Source: Trichomonas vaginalis G3
Taxonomy: Eukaryota; Parabasalia; Trichomonadida; Trichomonadidae
NCBI RefSeq assembly: GCF_026262505.1
Contig: NC_067205.1
Span: forward strand, 2,480,001 to 2,544,000
Length of the DNA stretch: 64,000 nt
Reading direction: 5' to 3'
Below are positions 8,738 to 18,173 of the stretch, one piece after another. A program made the position numbers and the translations under genes. The notes below the pieces were generated by a model that saw only the letters and a program-made list of their open reading frames with translations, made no database searches and was not told where the DNA came from. The stretch's first letter is position 1. Every line of letters starts with the position of its first letter.

Positions 8738-10234
8738 GCATTTCTATACCATGCGTAAACTGTCATGTAAGGTGGCATGTAGTCTTTACTCTGTCCCGTT
8801 GTTTCGTATATCCTGAAACGATGTGTATGGCTTCCTCCTCCCTGAGTGTCATCCAGTAACAATTTATAGCAAACTTAACGTCGTCTTTAACATCATATCC
8901 TTTACCTTTTGTCATTCCTGACCAATCCCAATATCTATGCTTATGCCAACCTGCTTCAGATGTATTAAATTTATGTAGTGACTGTGTGCAGGTAAATTTT
9001 CACCTGAAATCGTTTTACTTCCACCTGTTTCCTTTGAAGAGTTTGCACAATACAAAAACCTGTCGACTATTTGAGTCCAAGTTCCAAAACCAAGTACTAC
9101 TTCTGGTCTGGTAGAGTTCATTGACGTATAAATAGAACCTATAGGATATACTGTTTGAAGTATTTCAATCTTTAATGTTTGAAGCTCTGTTTTGTCTGCT
9201 TTCTTATATAACCTTTCTTCAAGTTCATTTACGTCAGAGATGCTATGTCTATGATATTTTTGTGGGTATGTTCCTTCTGTCCATGCGAAAATACGTTCTT
9301 TTGTTGCATCTACATATCCTTTTATCCATGTCGAGTCTGCTTTTGTATTCCTTAACTCTGTAACACCTTTCTCAAGCTCTTTCAACTGTTGTCCATCTTC
9401 CATTAAACCTCTGGTATGACTTGAAACCGTTTGTGTCAACATATCTACAGTTTCTTTGTCGGCTTTAAGGTCTAAACATCCTGAAACCCACCCTGTATTG
9501 GCTTTACCTTCTAAAATCTTCGATGTCCGTTCATGGTACCATTCAACCCTTTTTATAATTTCATTGTCTTTTTCATCCACATATTCCTTATCTGCCTTCT
9601 TCACTAACCCACTAGCCATAAGTCCCTTATCTACTTTCTCCTCTAATTCACTGTTGACATATGTTTTGTCAGCTTTCTTTTCAAGGCTAACGTTTAAGTC
9701 TGTTATTTCAGATATAGAATGTGTATGTCCAACGTCACTTTTCCTGTTTAAGGTTTCTTGTAAGTTTGTAATATTTGCAATGGTATGTGTATGAGTCTTT
9801 TTAGAATATTCTTTGTCAGCTCTTGTCACTTCACTTGACATTTTATTGTCAACATATGTTTTGTCTGCTAGTTCAGGATGAGTATGTTCTTTCGTTGCAT
9901 ATGTTGCATCTGCTCTGTCATGTTCTTCTTGAACTTTTTCAATGACATACTCTTTGTCAGCTTTGTTGTCAATATCTGCCTTCAAAAGAAGTTCATCTAT
10001 AGGTTTCTCGTTTAAAGTTCTTTTTGTTGGATTTATACAAACAGTATGGTTCTTACTGTCTTGAAACAGAAACTCATCTGTCATTGGGTTTATCGTCAGT
10101 TTTAAGTTTCCTTCTTTCAATGACTCAGATATCTTAGAATAGTTTGAAAAGTTTGTTGTGTTCTTATTTAGAGCTTGCAAAATGAGTTGTCGGTTGTGTT
10201 GTATTTCTCTCATAGACGCTGTTTCTTTCGACAT
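8734..10234 (-). pseudogene. Phage-type fibre gene of Polinton A
   Basis: The product starts MSKETASMRE and has a short helical head and a long shaft of repeats of two kinds (KADKEYVD-type and the THTIANITNLQETLNRK / HTHSISEITDL type). The C-terminal part resembles phage tail-fibre receptor domains (YPIGSIYTSMNST, GTWTQIVDRFL, LPAHSHY). The shaft differs in length and segment order from the B copy, whose frame is open. The A locus is broken (about one break). It shares a divergent promoter (18 bp between starts) with the gene at 10253. Confidence 0.75.
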
Positions 10235-10252
10235 TTTTATTCTAGATAAAAT

Positions 10253-11100
10253 ATGCTTTCAATAGAAAAAGAAAATTCAAGAGTTGCTACAACTAAACCA
10301 TTAGATGAACTTTTTACTAATGTCGGTCAAAAGTTTGAGACAGAGACCGTAAAGCATGAAGGCTATCGTTTTGACTACCCATTAAGATGGCTAAGAGACC
10401 CATCTGTCACAAAAGCTATTGGCTTTCGTAGAATGAAGTTTGTGTCTGTAGAAGATAAAAGTTTTCCATTTATTGTAAGGTTTCATATAGATTATATATC
10501 TGAAGGGAAACGAAAAATGTGGGAAGAAATTGAGCTAATACAAGTTGACCTTTCATCTTCTCTACAGACTGCGTTAAAAAATATAGAAGATAAAATAAAT
10601 TCATGTTATGCAAAATATGCTGATGAATATGCAAATACCGAGAGCACACTTTATGTGAGAATTGTATATGACAAACAAAATTCACAAGTGTCATTTCAAA
10701 TCTACGAAGACAATCCAAAGAAAGACGAACAAATATATACAGAATTCACTGCAATGTCATGGTATTATTTGCAAAGAATGTTAAATCAGAAAGTCGAACT
10801 TCCTTTAGCAAATATTTACAGTCGATATGCAAGAGATGAACCATATTTATTTAAAGATGTTTTCGACCAGCTGCTATTATAGTTCATGCTTCATTTTCTG
10901 GTGCACAAAACTCTTTTTTATGCTTGGCAAATGACTTTTACGAAAAACCTACAAAGCTATATGAACCACCAAGTGGAAGTATTTCAGACTTTCAAGTATG
11001 GTTTACAACAGATGGAAGAAAGAGAATAATTCCATTATACCATGCGTTTTACTTAGAACTTAGTTTCATATACAACTACTATCGAACGGTAAAAATATAA
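10253..11100 (+). pseudogene. Beta-rich Polinton protein, candidate minor capsid (jelly-roll-like) protein
   Basis: The product begins MLSIEKENSRVATTKPLDEL and is rich in alternating beta segments (FPFIVRFHIDYIS, TLYVRIVYDK, FQVWFTTDG), ending in FYLELSFIYNYY. Its size, about 280 residues, and position among virion genes suit a Polinton penton-type minor capsid protein, but I cannot prove homology by eye. The frame is interrupted. A near-identical copy is at 36891-37738 and a reduced, diverged relative is at 32483-32729 in B. Confidence 0.6.
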
Positions 11101-11104
11101 TTTT

Positions 11105-11347
11105 TTAATACGGTTGAGGTGTTGGATTTGGTTGCCAACTAGACTGTGGTGCAGGTTCAGGCTGTTGTATAACAGGAGCTTGTTCTTCTGGTTCAGGGTC
11201 TTTAGGTATAATACCAACAAACTGACCTACTCTTTTACCAATATTTTTGACTCCGTTCCAAATTCCTCTTCCGACAGATTTTATTCCATTCCATATACCT
11301 CTTCCAACATTTCGAAAGAAGTTTCCTATTCTTCCAAAGAAACCCAT
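11105..11347 (-). CDS. 80-aa amphipathic glycine/tryptophan Polinton protein
   Basis: The N-terminal half contains an internal near-repeat (NVGRGIWNGIKSVGRGIWNG, 11-residue period) and is basic and amphipathic. The second half is a proline/glutamine-rich tail (PEPEEQAPVIQQPEPAPQ). The composition suggests a membrane-active or capsid-internal peptide, which is inference. The copy in B (37743-37985) is identical in protein, while neighbouring genes have decayed. It converges with the candidate minor capsid gene, 4 bp apart. Confidence 0.65.
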   Translation of the reverse strand: MGFFGRIGNFFRNVGRGIWNGIKSVGRGIWNGVKNIGKRVGQFVGIIPKDPEPEEQAPVIQQPEPAPQSSWQPNPTPQPY

Positions 11348-11365
11348 TTTACTATATGTAAAAAT

Positions 11366-11727
11366 CTAATGTCCGCCTAGTCTCTTACGTTTCCTGTTGA
11401 GTTCCATAGCATTCTTTAACTGGAGCTCATACATTCTGTTTCTCCTCTGGTAGAAAACATATTCTGGGTCAACTCCTGTGTTCGCGTCATCTGCATAGAG
11501 TTGTTTATATCCCACTTCGGGTTTGTATAAAACTCTTTCCATCTCATATTTGCATACCATGGTGGTAAGCCTAACGCAGCGTCATTTGACATGGCAGTTT
11601 GCATTTGTACATCTGTTGGCACTTGACCATAGTTTGCCATTGCAGTTTGTATTCTAACTTCATTTGGAATATTCTCTGGGTTTGGTTGTCCAGGTTGCTG
11701 TGCATTTGCTAAGTTCTGTGCGTCCAT
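11366..11727 (-). pseudogene. Small Polinton protein (about 120 aa), A copy
   Basis: The product begins MDAQNLANAQQPGQPNPE, Q/N/P-rich, with a short internal repeat (VRIQTAMANYGQVP and VQMQTAMSNDAA), a tryptophan-containing middle (GLPPWYANMRWKEF) and a basic end (LNRKRKRLGGH). The B copy (38004-38366) is open for 120 codons. The A copy is interrupted once. It sits 18 bp upstream of the 80-aa gene on the same strand. Function is unknown, probably virion-associated by context. Confidence 0.6.
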
Positions 11728-11750
11728 TTAATATTAGATAAAAATATCTC

Positions 11751-11882
11751 TTACGAGTACATATACTGAACATTTGCAGGCATTGGTTCATCTTCATATT
11801 CTCTGTACTTTTCTGCCACGTCAAATAAATAAATGACACAATGGAAAAAACCTAAAACAAGTAGTCCTATTTCAAACCACAT
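11751..11882 (-). CDS. 43-aa single-pass membrane microprotein
   Basis: The frame encodes one hydrophobic segment at the N-terminus (FEIGLLVLGFFHCVIYLF) followed by an acidic tail (EKYREYEDEPMP). It starts inside the end of the adenine methyltransferase gene, overlapping its stop by 16 bp. The same 43 codons are kept unchanged at 38390-38521 in B, where several neighbours have decayed. This suggests a small membrane protein, with lysis or envelope association possible but unproven. Confidence 0.6.
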   Translation of the reverse strand: MWFEIGLLVLGFFHCVIYLFDVAEKYREYEDEPMPANVQYMYS

Positions 11883-12685
11883 TTACTTACTAGTAAAATT
11901 TCTTTGTTATGACACTTTCTCCAGTTTATAGGACCTCTCTCATATTCTATCTTATCGTATCTAAACTCATAGTCATGTATGTCCTCTAACCATCTCATGA
12001 CACTTTCCAAACCACTTTTATCGGATGTAAAGTAAAAGCATGGATGGTTATGTAAAACGTCTAAAGTTTCTAAAGAGTCTCTCAAAGTCCAGTCTACTTG
12101 GTATTGAAAATCCCATGTGTTATAGAACGGCGGGTCTACTATAAAGAAAACATTTTCCTTGTCTTTATATTTTTCATACAAATCTGTCCAATGACATCTC
12201 ACAAACTCTATACCCTCAATATATTTTTCTATGTCCTCTTTGAAAACATTTGTATAGTTAAGATATAAAACTTTTGACATAAGTGTTTCAATGTCATGAA
12301 CTCTTATAGCACCACTATATAATAGTCTAGCAGATATACTATCCCAGTCTATATATTCTGCTTTTTTCAAAACCTCTCTGACAGTATTTTTCTTATCTAA
12401 TGGTATACGTTCCATCTTACCTATAGGTATCTTTTCTTTCAACTCACTCAATATTTTGTTTGTGTCTGGTATATGTTTGAGACGGTTCATATAGTTGTCG
12501 AAGTCATTGCATATAATCTTTGAGTCTGGGAATATTGTATGGCACAGATGGGATATATAGAAACTTCCACCGAACAAATCTACAAATGTTAGACCATTCG
12601 GTAGTTTCTTAAGTTCTCTCAATAGAATATCTTTACATCTACTCTTATTTCCAAAGAAGGGTAACGGTGGTTTTGTAAAATTCAT
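11867..12685 (-). CDS. D12-class (Dam-like) N6-adenine DNA methyltransferase, 272 aa
   Basis: The N-terminal PFFGNKSRCKDIL is the Dam-type motif (P-x-x-G-x-K equivalent, residues 9-21). FVDLFGGSF (34-42) is the SAM-binding motif, and VDPPFYNT (183-190) is the DPPY-type catalytic motif in its DPPF form. The enzyme is predicted to methylate adenine in DNA, possibly marking element DNA. The ATG at 12685 is chosen because the same start is used in B and C. It is the outermost gene, about 290 bp from the element tip. Confidence 0.85.
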   Translation of the reverse strand: MNFTKPPLPFFGNKSRCKDILLRELKKLPNGLTFVDLFGGSFYISHLCHTIFPDSKIICNDFDNYMNRLKHIPDTNKILSELKEKIPIGKMERIPLDKKNTVREVLKKAEYIDWDSISARLLYSGAIRVHDIETLMSKVLYLNYTNVFKEDIEKYIEGIEFVRCHWTDLYEKYKDKENVFFIVDPPFYNTWDFQYQVDWTLRDSLETLDVLHNHPCFYFTSDKSGLESVMRWLEDIHDYEFRYDKIEYERGPINWRKCHNKEILLVSKCGLK

Positions 12686-12767
12686 TTTATATACAATAAA
12701 AATGTTTTTTTCCTGAAAAGTGACAGAAAAGTGACAAAACATTTACGAAGAAATCTTGAAAATTCAA

Positions 12768-12972
12768 GAGGGTAGAAAAGAGGTTAGAAAAGAGGTTATA
12801 TCTAACCTTCTACCCTAAACATTATTTTTGTCTGATTTTACGAAGAAGTCTTGACAAAACATGAAAACATATATAATTTGTGAAAAGCTCCTGGAAGACC
12901 CGTATATAAGAACTTCATTTATACTAAACATCTTCAGGGCTAGAAGGCACGAAGTGCCTGGAAGCCCCACTA

Positions 12973-12974
<2 letters not shown>
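12768..12974. repeat. Right terminal region of Polinton A (one palindromic repeat plus tip)
   Basis: A 49-bp palindromic repeat (12768-12816) is followed by the tip, which is the inverted copy of the left tip of element B (16885 onward), including a segment (AGCTCCTGGAAGACCCG) not found in the right tip of B. It ends CCCCACTACC before a T tract. Confidence 0.85.
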
Positions 12975-13008
<34 letters not shown>

Positions 13009-13015
13009 TTGCTAT
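12975..13015. repeat. T tract (41 nt) at the Polinton A tip
   Basis: An uninterrupted run of T abuts the tip. All four Polinton tips in the window have such a tract, with A on the left and T on the right, so it behaves as part of the inverted terminus rather than as a target duplication. Confidence 0.8.
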
Positions 13016-14800
13016 ATCTCATGATCTTACTTAGTACTTTTAAAGTTAATTTCAGAAAAAATTTGACACAATGGTATCCGGCACATACAAGTGGTGTACA
13101 ACCAAAATATAAGTTGGTTTAAACATATATTGCTATATCTCATGATCTTACTTAGTACTTTTAAAGTTAATTTCAGAAAAAATTTGACACAATGGTATCC
13201 GGCACATACAAGTGGTGTACAACCAAAATATAAGTTGGTTTAAACATATATTGCTATATCTCATGATCTTACTTAGTACTTTTAAAGTTAATTTCAGAAA
13301 AAATTTGACACAATGGTATCCGGCACATACAAGTGGTGTACAACCAAAATATAAGTTGGTTTAAACATATATTGCTATATCTCATGATCTTACTTAGTAC
13401 TTTTAAAGTTAATTTCAGAAAAAATTTGACACAATGGTATCCGGCACATACAAGTGGTGTACAACCAAAATATAAGTTGGTTTAAACATATATTGCTATA
13501 TCTCATGATCTTACTTAGTACTTTTAAAGTTAATTTCAGAAAAAATTTGACACAATGGTATCCGGCACATACAAGTGGTGTACAACCAAAATATAAGTTG
13601 GTTTAAACATATATTGCTATATCTCATGATCTTACTTAGTACTTTTAAAGTTAATTTCAGAAAAAATTTGACACAATGGTATCCGGCACATACAAGTGGT
13701 GTACAACCAAAATATAAGTTGGTTTAAACATATATTGCTATATCTCATGATCTTACTTAGTACTTTTAAAGTTAATTTCAGAAAAAATTTGACACAATGG
13801 TATCCGGCACATACAAGTGGTGTACAACCAAAATATAAGTTGGTTTAAACATATATTGCTATATCTCATGATCTTACTTAGTACTTTTAAAGTTAATTTC
13901 AGAAAAAATTTGACACAATGGTATCCGGCACATACAAGTGGTGTACAACCAAAATATAAGTTGGTTTAAACATATATTGCTATATCTCATGATCTTACTT
14001 AGTACTTTTAAAGTTAATTTCAGAAAAAATTTGACACAATGGTATCCGGCACATACAAGTGGTGTACAACCAAAATATAAGTTGGTTTAAACATATATTG
14101 CTATATCTCATGATCTTACTTAGTACTTTTAAAGTTAATTTCAGAAAAATTTGACACAATGGTATCCGGCACATACAAGTGGTGTACAACCAAAATATAA
14201 GTTGGTTTAAACATATATTGCTATATCTCATGATCTTACTTAGTACTTTTAAAGTTAATTTCAGAAAAAATTTGACACAATGGTATCCGGCACATACAAG
14301 TGGTGTACAACCAAAATATAAGTTGGTTTAAACATATATTGCTATATCTCATGATCTTACTTAGTACTTTTAAAGTTAATTTCAGAAAAAATTTGACACA
14401 ATGGTATCCGGCACATACAAGTGGTGTACAACCAAAATATAAGTTGGTTTAAACATATATTGCTATATCTCATGATCTTACTTAGTACTTTTAAAGTTAA
14501 TTTCAGAAAAAATTTGACACAATGGTATCCGGCACATACAAGTGGTGTACAACCAAAATATAAGTTGGTTTAAACATATATTGCTATATCTCATGATCTT
14601 ACTTAGTACTTTTAAAGTTAATTTCAGAAAAAATTTGACACAATGGTATCCGGCACATACAAGTGGTGTACAACCAAAATATAAGTTGGTTTAAACATAT
14701 ATTGCTATATCTCATGATCTTACTTAGTACTTTTAAAGTTAATTTCAGAAAAAATTTGACACAATGGTATCCGCACATACAAGTGGTGTACAACCAAAAT
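13016..14800. repeat. 121-bp satellite, about 15 copies
   Basis: A head-to-tail array with a period of 121 bp (for example ATGATCTTACTTAGTACTTT at 13021, 13142, 13263). Copies are almost identical, with one short deletion in one copy and a changed last copy. The unit includes TTGACACAATGGTATCCGGC and CAAGTGGTGTACAACC. Open frames across it on both strands are repeat artefacts. It begins directly after the T tract of A and ends 160 bp before the MULE frame. Confidence 0.93.
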
Positions 14801-14960
14801 TTCATATCCCTAGTTTTACATTTATGTTTAGTTTTATTTCACCTAATTTTCAAAGATCATAATTGAATTAGATGGCCAAGCTATTCAAAACACGACCAAG
14901 CTTATCAAAATAAGACCAATATATTCAAAATTCTTTATTCTTTCAAATCATTTCATTTTA

Positions 14961-16403
14961 ATGCAGATCCAAGATCACGAACTCACATATATCGAGTTGC
15001 TTAAGTATGGAGTGCAACAAGAAATCCAAGCAGGTTGTAGTTATTCATATAAAACTAGGAAAGAAAGAAATCAAATCCAATTTAATTGTAAGTGGCCGAA
15101 TTGTCCATGTCGCTTCCTTGTTGATACACTTCCCGATGACAAGTACCACATACGAAAATGTATTAACACCCACAATCATTCTGCCCCTTTTCCAAACAAA
15201 TCACAACAAAATTACATCATATTTTTATAGATCTTATTTAACAAGATATTTTGAATCAAATCAAGACCGTGTTTACGCACAATTAAGGTGTTTCAAAGAT
15301 CTTAATATCCCATTTGATAGTGGGATCATTCCGGAAATGTTTTCAACAATCTACAGATGCTTTAAAAAGTTTTCTAAACGCCTTCATGCAATCAATACCC
15401 GTTTCTCAGTGGATGATGTTACATCTCTTGCAATTTTTGTCGACATGGTTAAGAGTCATTCTCCAGATGATCTCATCGAGTTTATTCACGAGCCAGATCG
15501 TATGATTTTCTATTACGCCCCATTCGAAGCAAATGCTTTTTCACATCAAATACAAACTTATCACATTGATTCCACTTATAAGCTCTTGCGCTCTCGCATA
15601 CCATTTTATGCCGTCACTGGCAAATTCGCGGAATCAATTGTTTTTCCGTTTTTGTATTTTTTCGTTTGGCCCGACACAAGTGAAAATATACAAGTTTGTC
15701 TCACAGCATATTTTGGCTCCATCAATCGCGAACCATCTTATTTTTCAATGGACTGCGCACCTCAAATCACAAATGCTGTTGAAACAGCCATCCCCTTATG
15801 CCAGATCATTTGTGTGGCGTTCATGTGTTGCGCGCTGTCATGAGAAAGGCTGAAAAGTTTCAAGATCGTTCCAACTTCGAAACTTTCTATAACTTAATGA
15901 AGTTATTGGTCTTTGGTTCTGAAGAGGAAGAAATTGATCCTGATGAAGTTTACAACAATTTAGAAGAAATTTTAAATGAGGAACCTGCTGCCCGTGAATA
16001 CTTTGACCGACAGTGGCGCCATCATCTTGACAGGTGGATGCTTCGCTATAGAAATGAAGGAGATGGAACAAACAACATCTCGGAATCACATTTCAAGGTT
16101 TTGAAGCACCAGTACTTCCCAGAAAGGCGAAATCTTCGACTCGATGAACTTGTCATCGAGTTATATTCCAGTGTTGTTCCTTCATTCCTGATTAAGTTGC
16201 AAATTAAAGGTCTGGATTCAGAGAGAAGTGTTAAAGTTATCAAAAAAGTCACAAGAGATTTCGAAGAAATGACACAATTTAAAAAAGTCGAATGCATCAG
16301 TATGCTTGAAGCTGTTCAGAAAGGTCTGAAAAATGATACACTTGATCCCAACATTGTTTACTCAACATTAAAAATATTATTGCAAAGAAAACATTTGATT
16401 TAA
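14961..16403 (+). pseudogene. MULE (Mutator-like) transposase with FAR1/FLYWCH-type zinc finger, decayed
   Basis: The N-terminal part has a zinc-finger pattern of the WRKY/FAR1/FLYWCH kind (CKWPNCPCRF, then INTHNHS). The middle has the MULE catalytic region: IDSTYKL with the first aspartate, the hydrophobic block FPFLYFFVWPD, and FSMDCAPQI with the second. This is followed by LCGVHVLRAVMRKAEKF and a helical C-terminus. The reading frame shifts twice, around 15200-15240 and around 15790-15840, so a transposase of roughly 480 residues is no longer encoded in one frame. It is a plain DNA transposon remnant, on the plus strand, unrelated to the Polintons on either side. Confidence 0.8.
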
Positions 16404-16560
16404 TAAACATTTAATTTATTATAATTAATTTTTTATTACAGTATAGTAAAAAATGCTATAAATAAATTATTATATTTTATTAAAATGTGACTTTTAATAG
16501 TAAGTGAATAAAATAAATCAGGAATTGGGAACGAAATAAGGTTAATTAAAAATAATGAAA

Positions 16561-16615
16561 ATTACAAGTTTAAGGTTAATGAAAAGTGACAATGGGCGAG
16601 TTTGTCCCCCACTCG
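16561..16615. repeat. Possible right terminus of the MULE
   Basis: Reading from the right, CGAGTGGGGGACAAACTCGC marks a sudden change: DNA to its right (16616-16794) is found again, inverted, at 40395-40566, but this segment is not. It contains a small inverted repeat (CGAGT/ACTCG). That is what an insertion boundary looks like. No matching left terminus is seen before 14961. Confidence 0.4.
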
Positions 16616-16794
16616 AAAAATAAAATTGACTTTGATTAAATGTTTTTATTTATCATGCAATTCTTCTTGCGACCAAAGATTTGAATAAAACTTCAAAAAA
16701 TAAGATAGCTTAAAAAATAATATACGGTAGTGTTTACTAATAGATGAATAGTATATAAATTCTATTAAAATGGATTTGATCCAAAAAAATATAA
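16616..16794. repeat. Inverted repeat arm S (left), host DNA beside Polinton B
   Basis: About 175 bp, including TTGCATGATAAATAAAAACA in the other orientation, match the reverse complement of 40395-40566 with few differences. Polinton B lies between the two arms. Confidence 0.8.
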
Positions 16795-16813
16795 AACCAA
16801 AAATAATTGTTAT

Positions 16814-16817
<4 letters not shown>

Positions 16818-16884
<67 letters not shown>
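16818..16884. repeat. A tract (67 nt) at the left tip of Polinton B
   Basis: An uninterrupted A run directly precedes GGTAGTGGGG. It is the longest of the four terminal homopolymers (25, 28, 41 and 67 nt). Confidence 0.8.
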
Positions 16885-16886
<2 letters not shown>

Positions 16887-17903
16887 TAGTGGGGCTTCCA
16901 GGCACTTCGTGCCTTCTAGCCCTGAAGATGTTTAGTATAAATGAAGTTCTTATATACGGGTCTTCCAGGAGCTTTTCACAAATTATATATGTTTTCATGT
17001 TTTGTCAAGATTTCATCGTAAAGACTTTGTCAAGATTTCATCGTAAAGACTTTGTCAAGATTTCATCGTAAAGACTTTGTCAAGATTTCATCGTAAAGAC
17101 TTTGTCAAAACTTCATCGTAAAGACTTTGTCAAAACTTCATCGTAAAATCAGACAAAAATAATGTTTAGGGTAGAAGGTTAGATATAACCTCTTTTCTAA
17201 CCTCTTTTCTACCCTCTTGAATTTGTCAAGATTTCATCGTAAAGACTTTGTCAAGACTTCTTCGTAAATGTTTTGTCAAGACTTCTTCGTAAATGTTTTG
17301 TCAAGACTTCTTCGTAAATGTTTTGTCAAGACTTCTTCGTAAAATCAGACAAAAATAATGTTTAGGGTAGAAGGTTAGATATAACCTCTTTTCTAACCTC
17401 TTTTCTACCCTCTTGAATTTGTCAAGACTTCTTCGTAAATGTTTTGTCAAGACTTCTTCGTAAATGTTTTGTCAAGACTTCTTCGTAAATGTTTTGTCAA
17501 GACTTCTTCGTAAAATCAGACAAAAATAATGTTTAGGGTAGAAGGTTAGATATAACCTCTTTTCTAACCTCTTTTCTACCCTCTTGAATTTTCATGAAAT
17601 TTACACCAAAAATATACTACTAGGGTCATTTACGAAGAAATCTCAACAAAGTCTTTACGATGAAATCTCAACAAAACATAGACAAGAAAGTTCATGAGAA
17701 ATTAGATGAAGAAGTCTTAACAAAGTCTTTACGAAGAAATTCATGAAAATTCAAGAGGGTAGAAAAGAGGTTAGAAAAGAGGTTATATCTAACCTTCTAC
17801 CCTAAAATATATTTTTGGGTCATTTACACTCATTTACGAAGAAATCTCAACAAAGTCTTTACGAAGAAGTCACAATAAAACATCTGTCAAAAACCGCTTT
17901 TTA
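16885..17903. repeat. Left terminal inverted repeat of Polinton B
   Basis: It starts with the tip and small hairpin, then a short-period array (units such as GTCAAGACTTCTTCGTAAAT and GTCAAGATTTCATCGTAAAG), with four palindromic repeat copies at 17168-17216, 17364-17412, 17535-17583 and 17755-17803. It ends at AAAACCGCTTTTT. The right end (39370-40318) has the same components inverted, with different copy numbers. Confidence 0.85.
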
Positions 17904-17915
17904 ACTTCACTTAAA

Positions 17916-18173
17916 ATGCCACGTAAGCTACGTAAGAATATACGTAAGAGGAAGAGAGCATTGAAACATCCAATAGTAAAACTGACACCACAACAACAGT
18001 TGCAACAACAAATTATGAATGACCCCACTATGTTGCAACAAATGTCAAGCAATCCTATGCTTTTAAACCGAGTTGGTGCACAGAGTGGAGGTTTAAGAGC
18101 GGCACTTTTAGCGAAAATGGCAGGCTATGGTGGAGCTGCAGACGGAACAGCTATAACCCTCAAAGTCAAATGA
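17916..18173 (+). CDS. Small basic Polinton protein (85 aa), candidate core protein
   Basis: The first 22 residues are strongly basic (MPRKLRKNIRKRKRALKH). Next come a Q-rich segment and a glycine/alanine-rich end (GGLRAALLAKMAGYGGA). An arginine-rich N-terminus suggests nucleic acid binding, as in viral core proteins. This is inference from composition. It is the first gene inside the left terminal repeat, and its stop overlaps the next ATG (ATGA). Confidence 0.65.
   Translation: MPRKLRKNIRKRKRALKHPIVKLTPQQQLQQQIMNDPTMLQQMSSNPMLLNRVGAQSGGLRAALLAKMAGYGGAADGTAITLKVK

Larger units (their letters stand above)
1..12974. mobile_element. Polinton/Maverick A, right-hand part, left end outside window
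   Basis: This is a Polinton-type element recognised by a family B DNA polymerase locus, an rve-type integrase and small virion-like genes. Its right tip, read inward, begins GGTAGTGGGGCTTCC and carries a small hairpin (AGGCAC/GTGCCT). The same tip occurs at 16885, 40318 and 63434. The part from 6585 to the right end is collinear and almost identical with 33491-40318 of element B, so the copies are recent. The left 6.5 kb carries accessory genes and a polymerase that B lacks. Several loci are interrupted (roughly eight breaks overall), so it reads as a fossil. The window begins inside a small gene also present in B at 30586-30714. Confidence 0.88.

Noticed and set aside
13995-14866. Frames across the 121-bp satellite
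   Set aside because: The period is not a multiple of three, and the frames recur in each copy only by two-unit read-through.
17006-17583. CRISPR-like look of repeats separated by short segments
   Set aside because: Spacers are themselves repeated and the unit lengths vary; the context is a eukaryotic Polinton terminus without cas-type genes.
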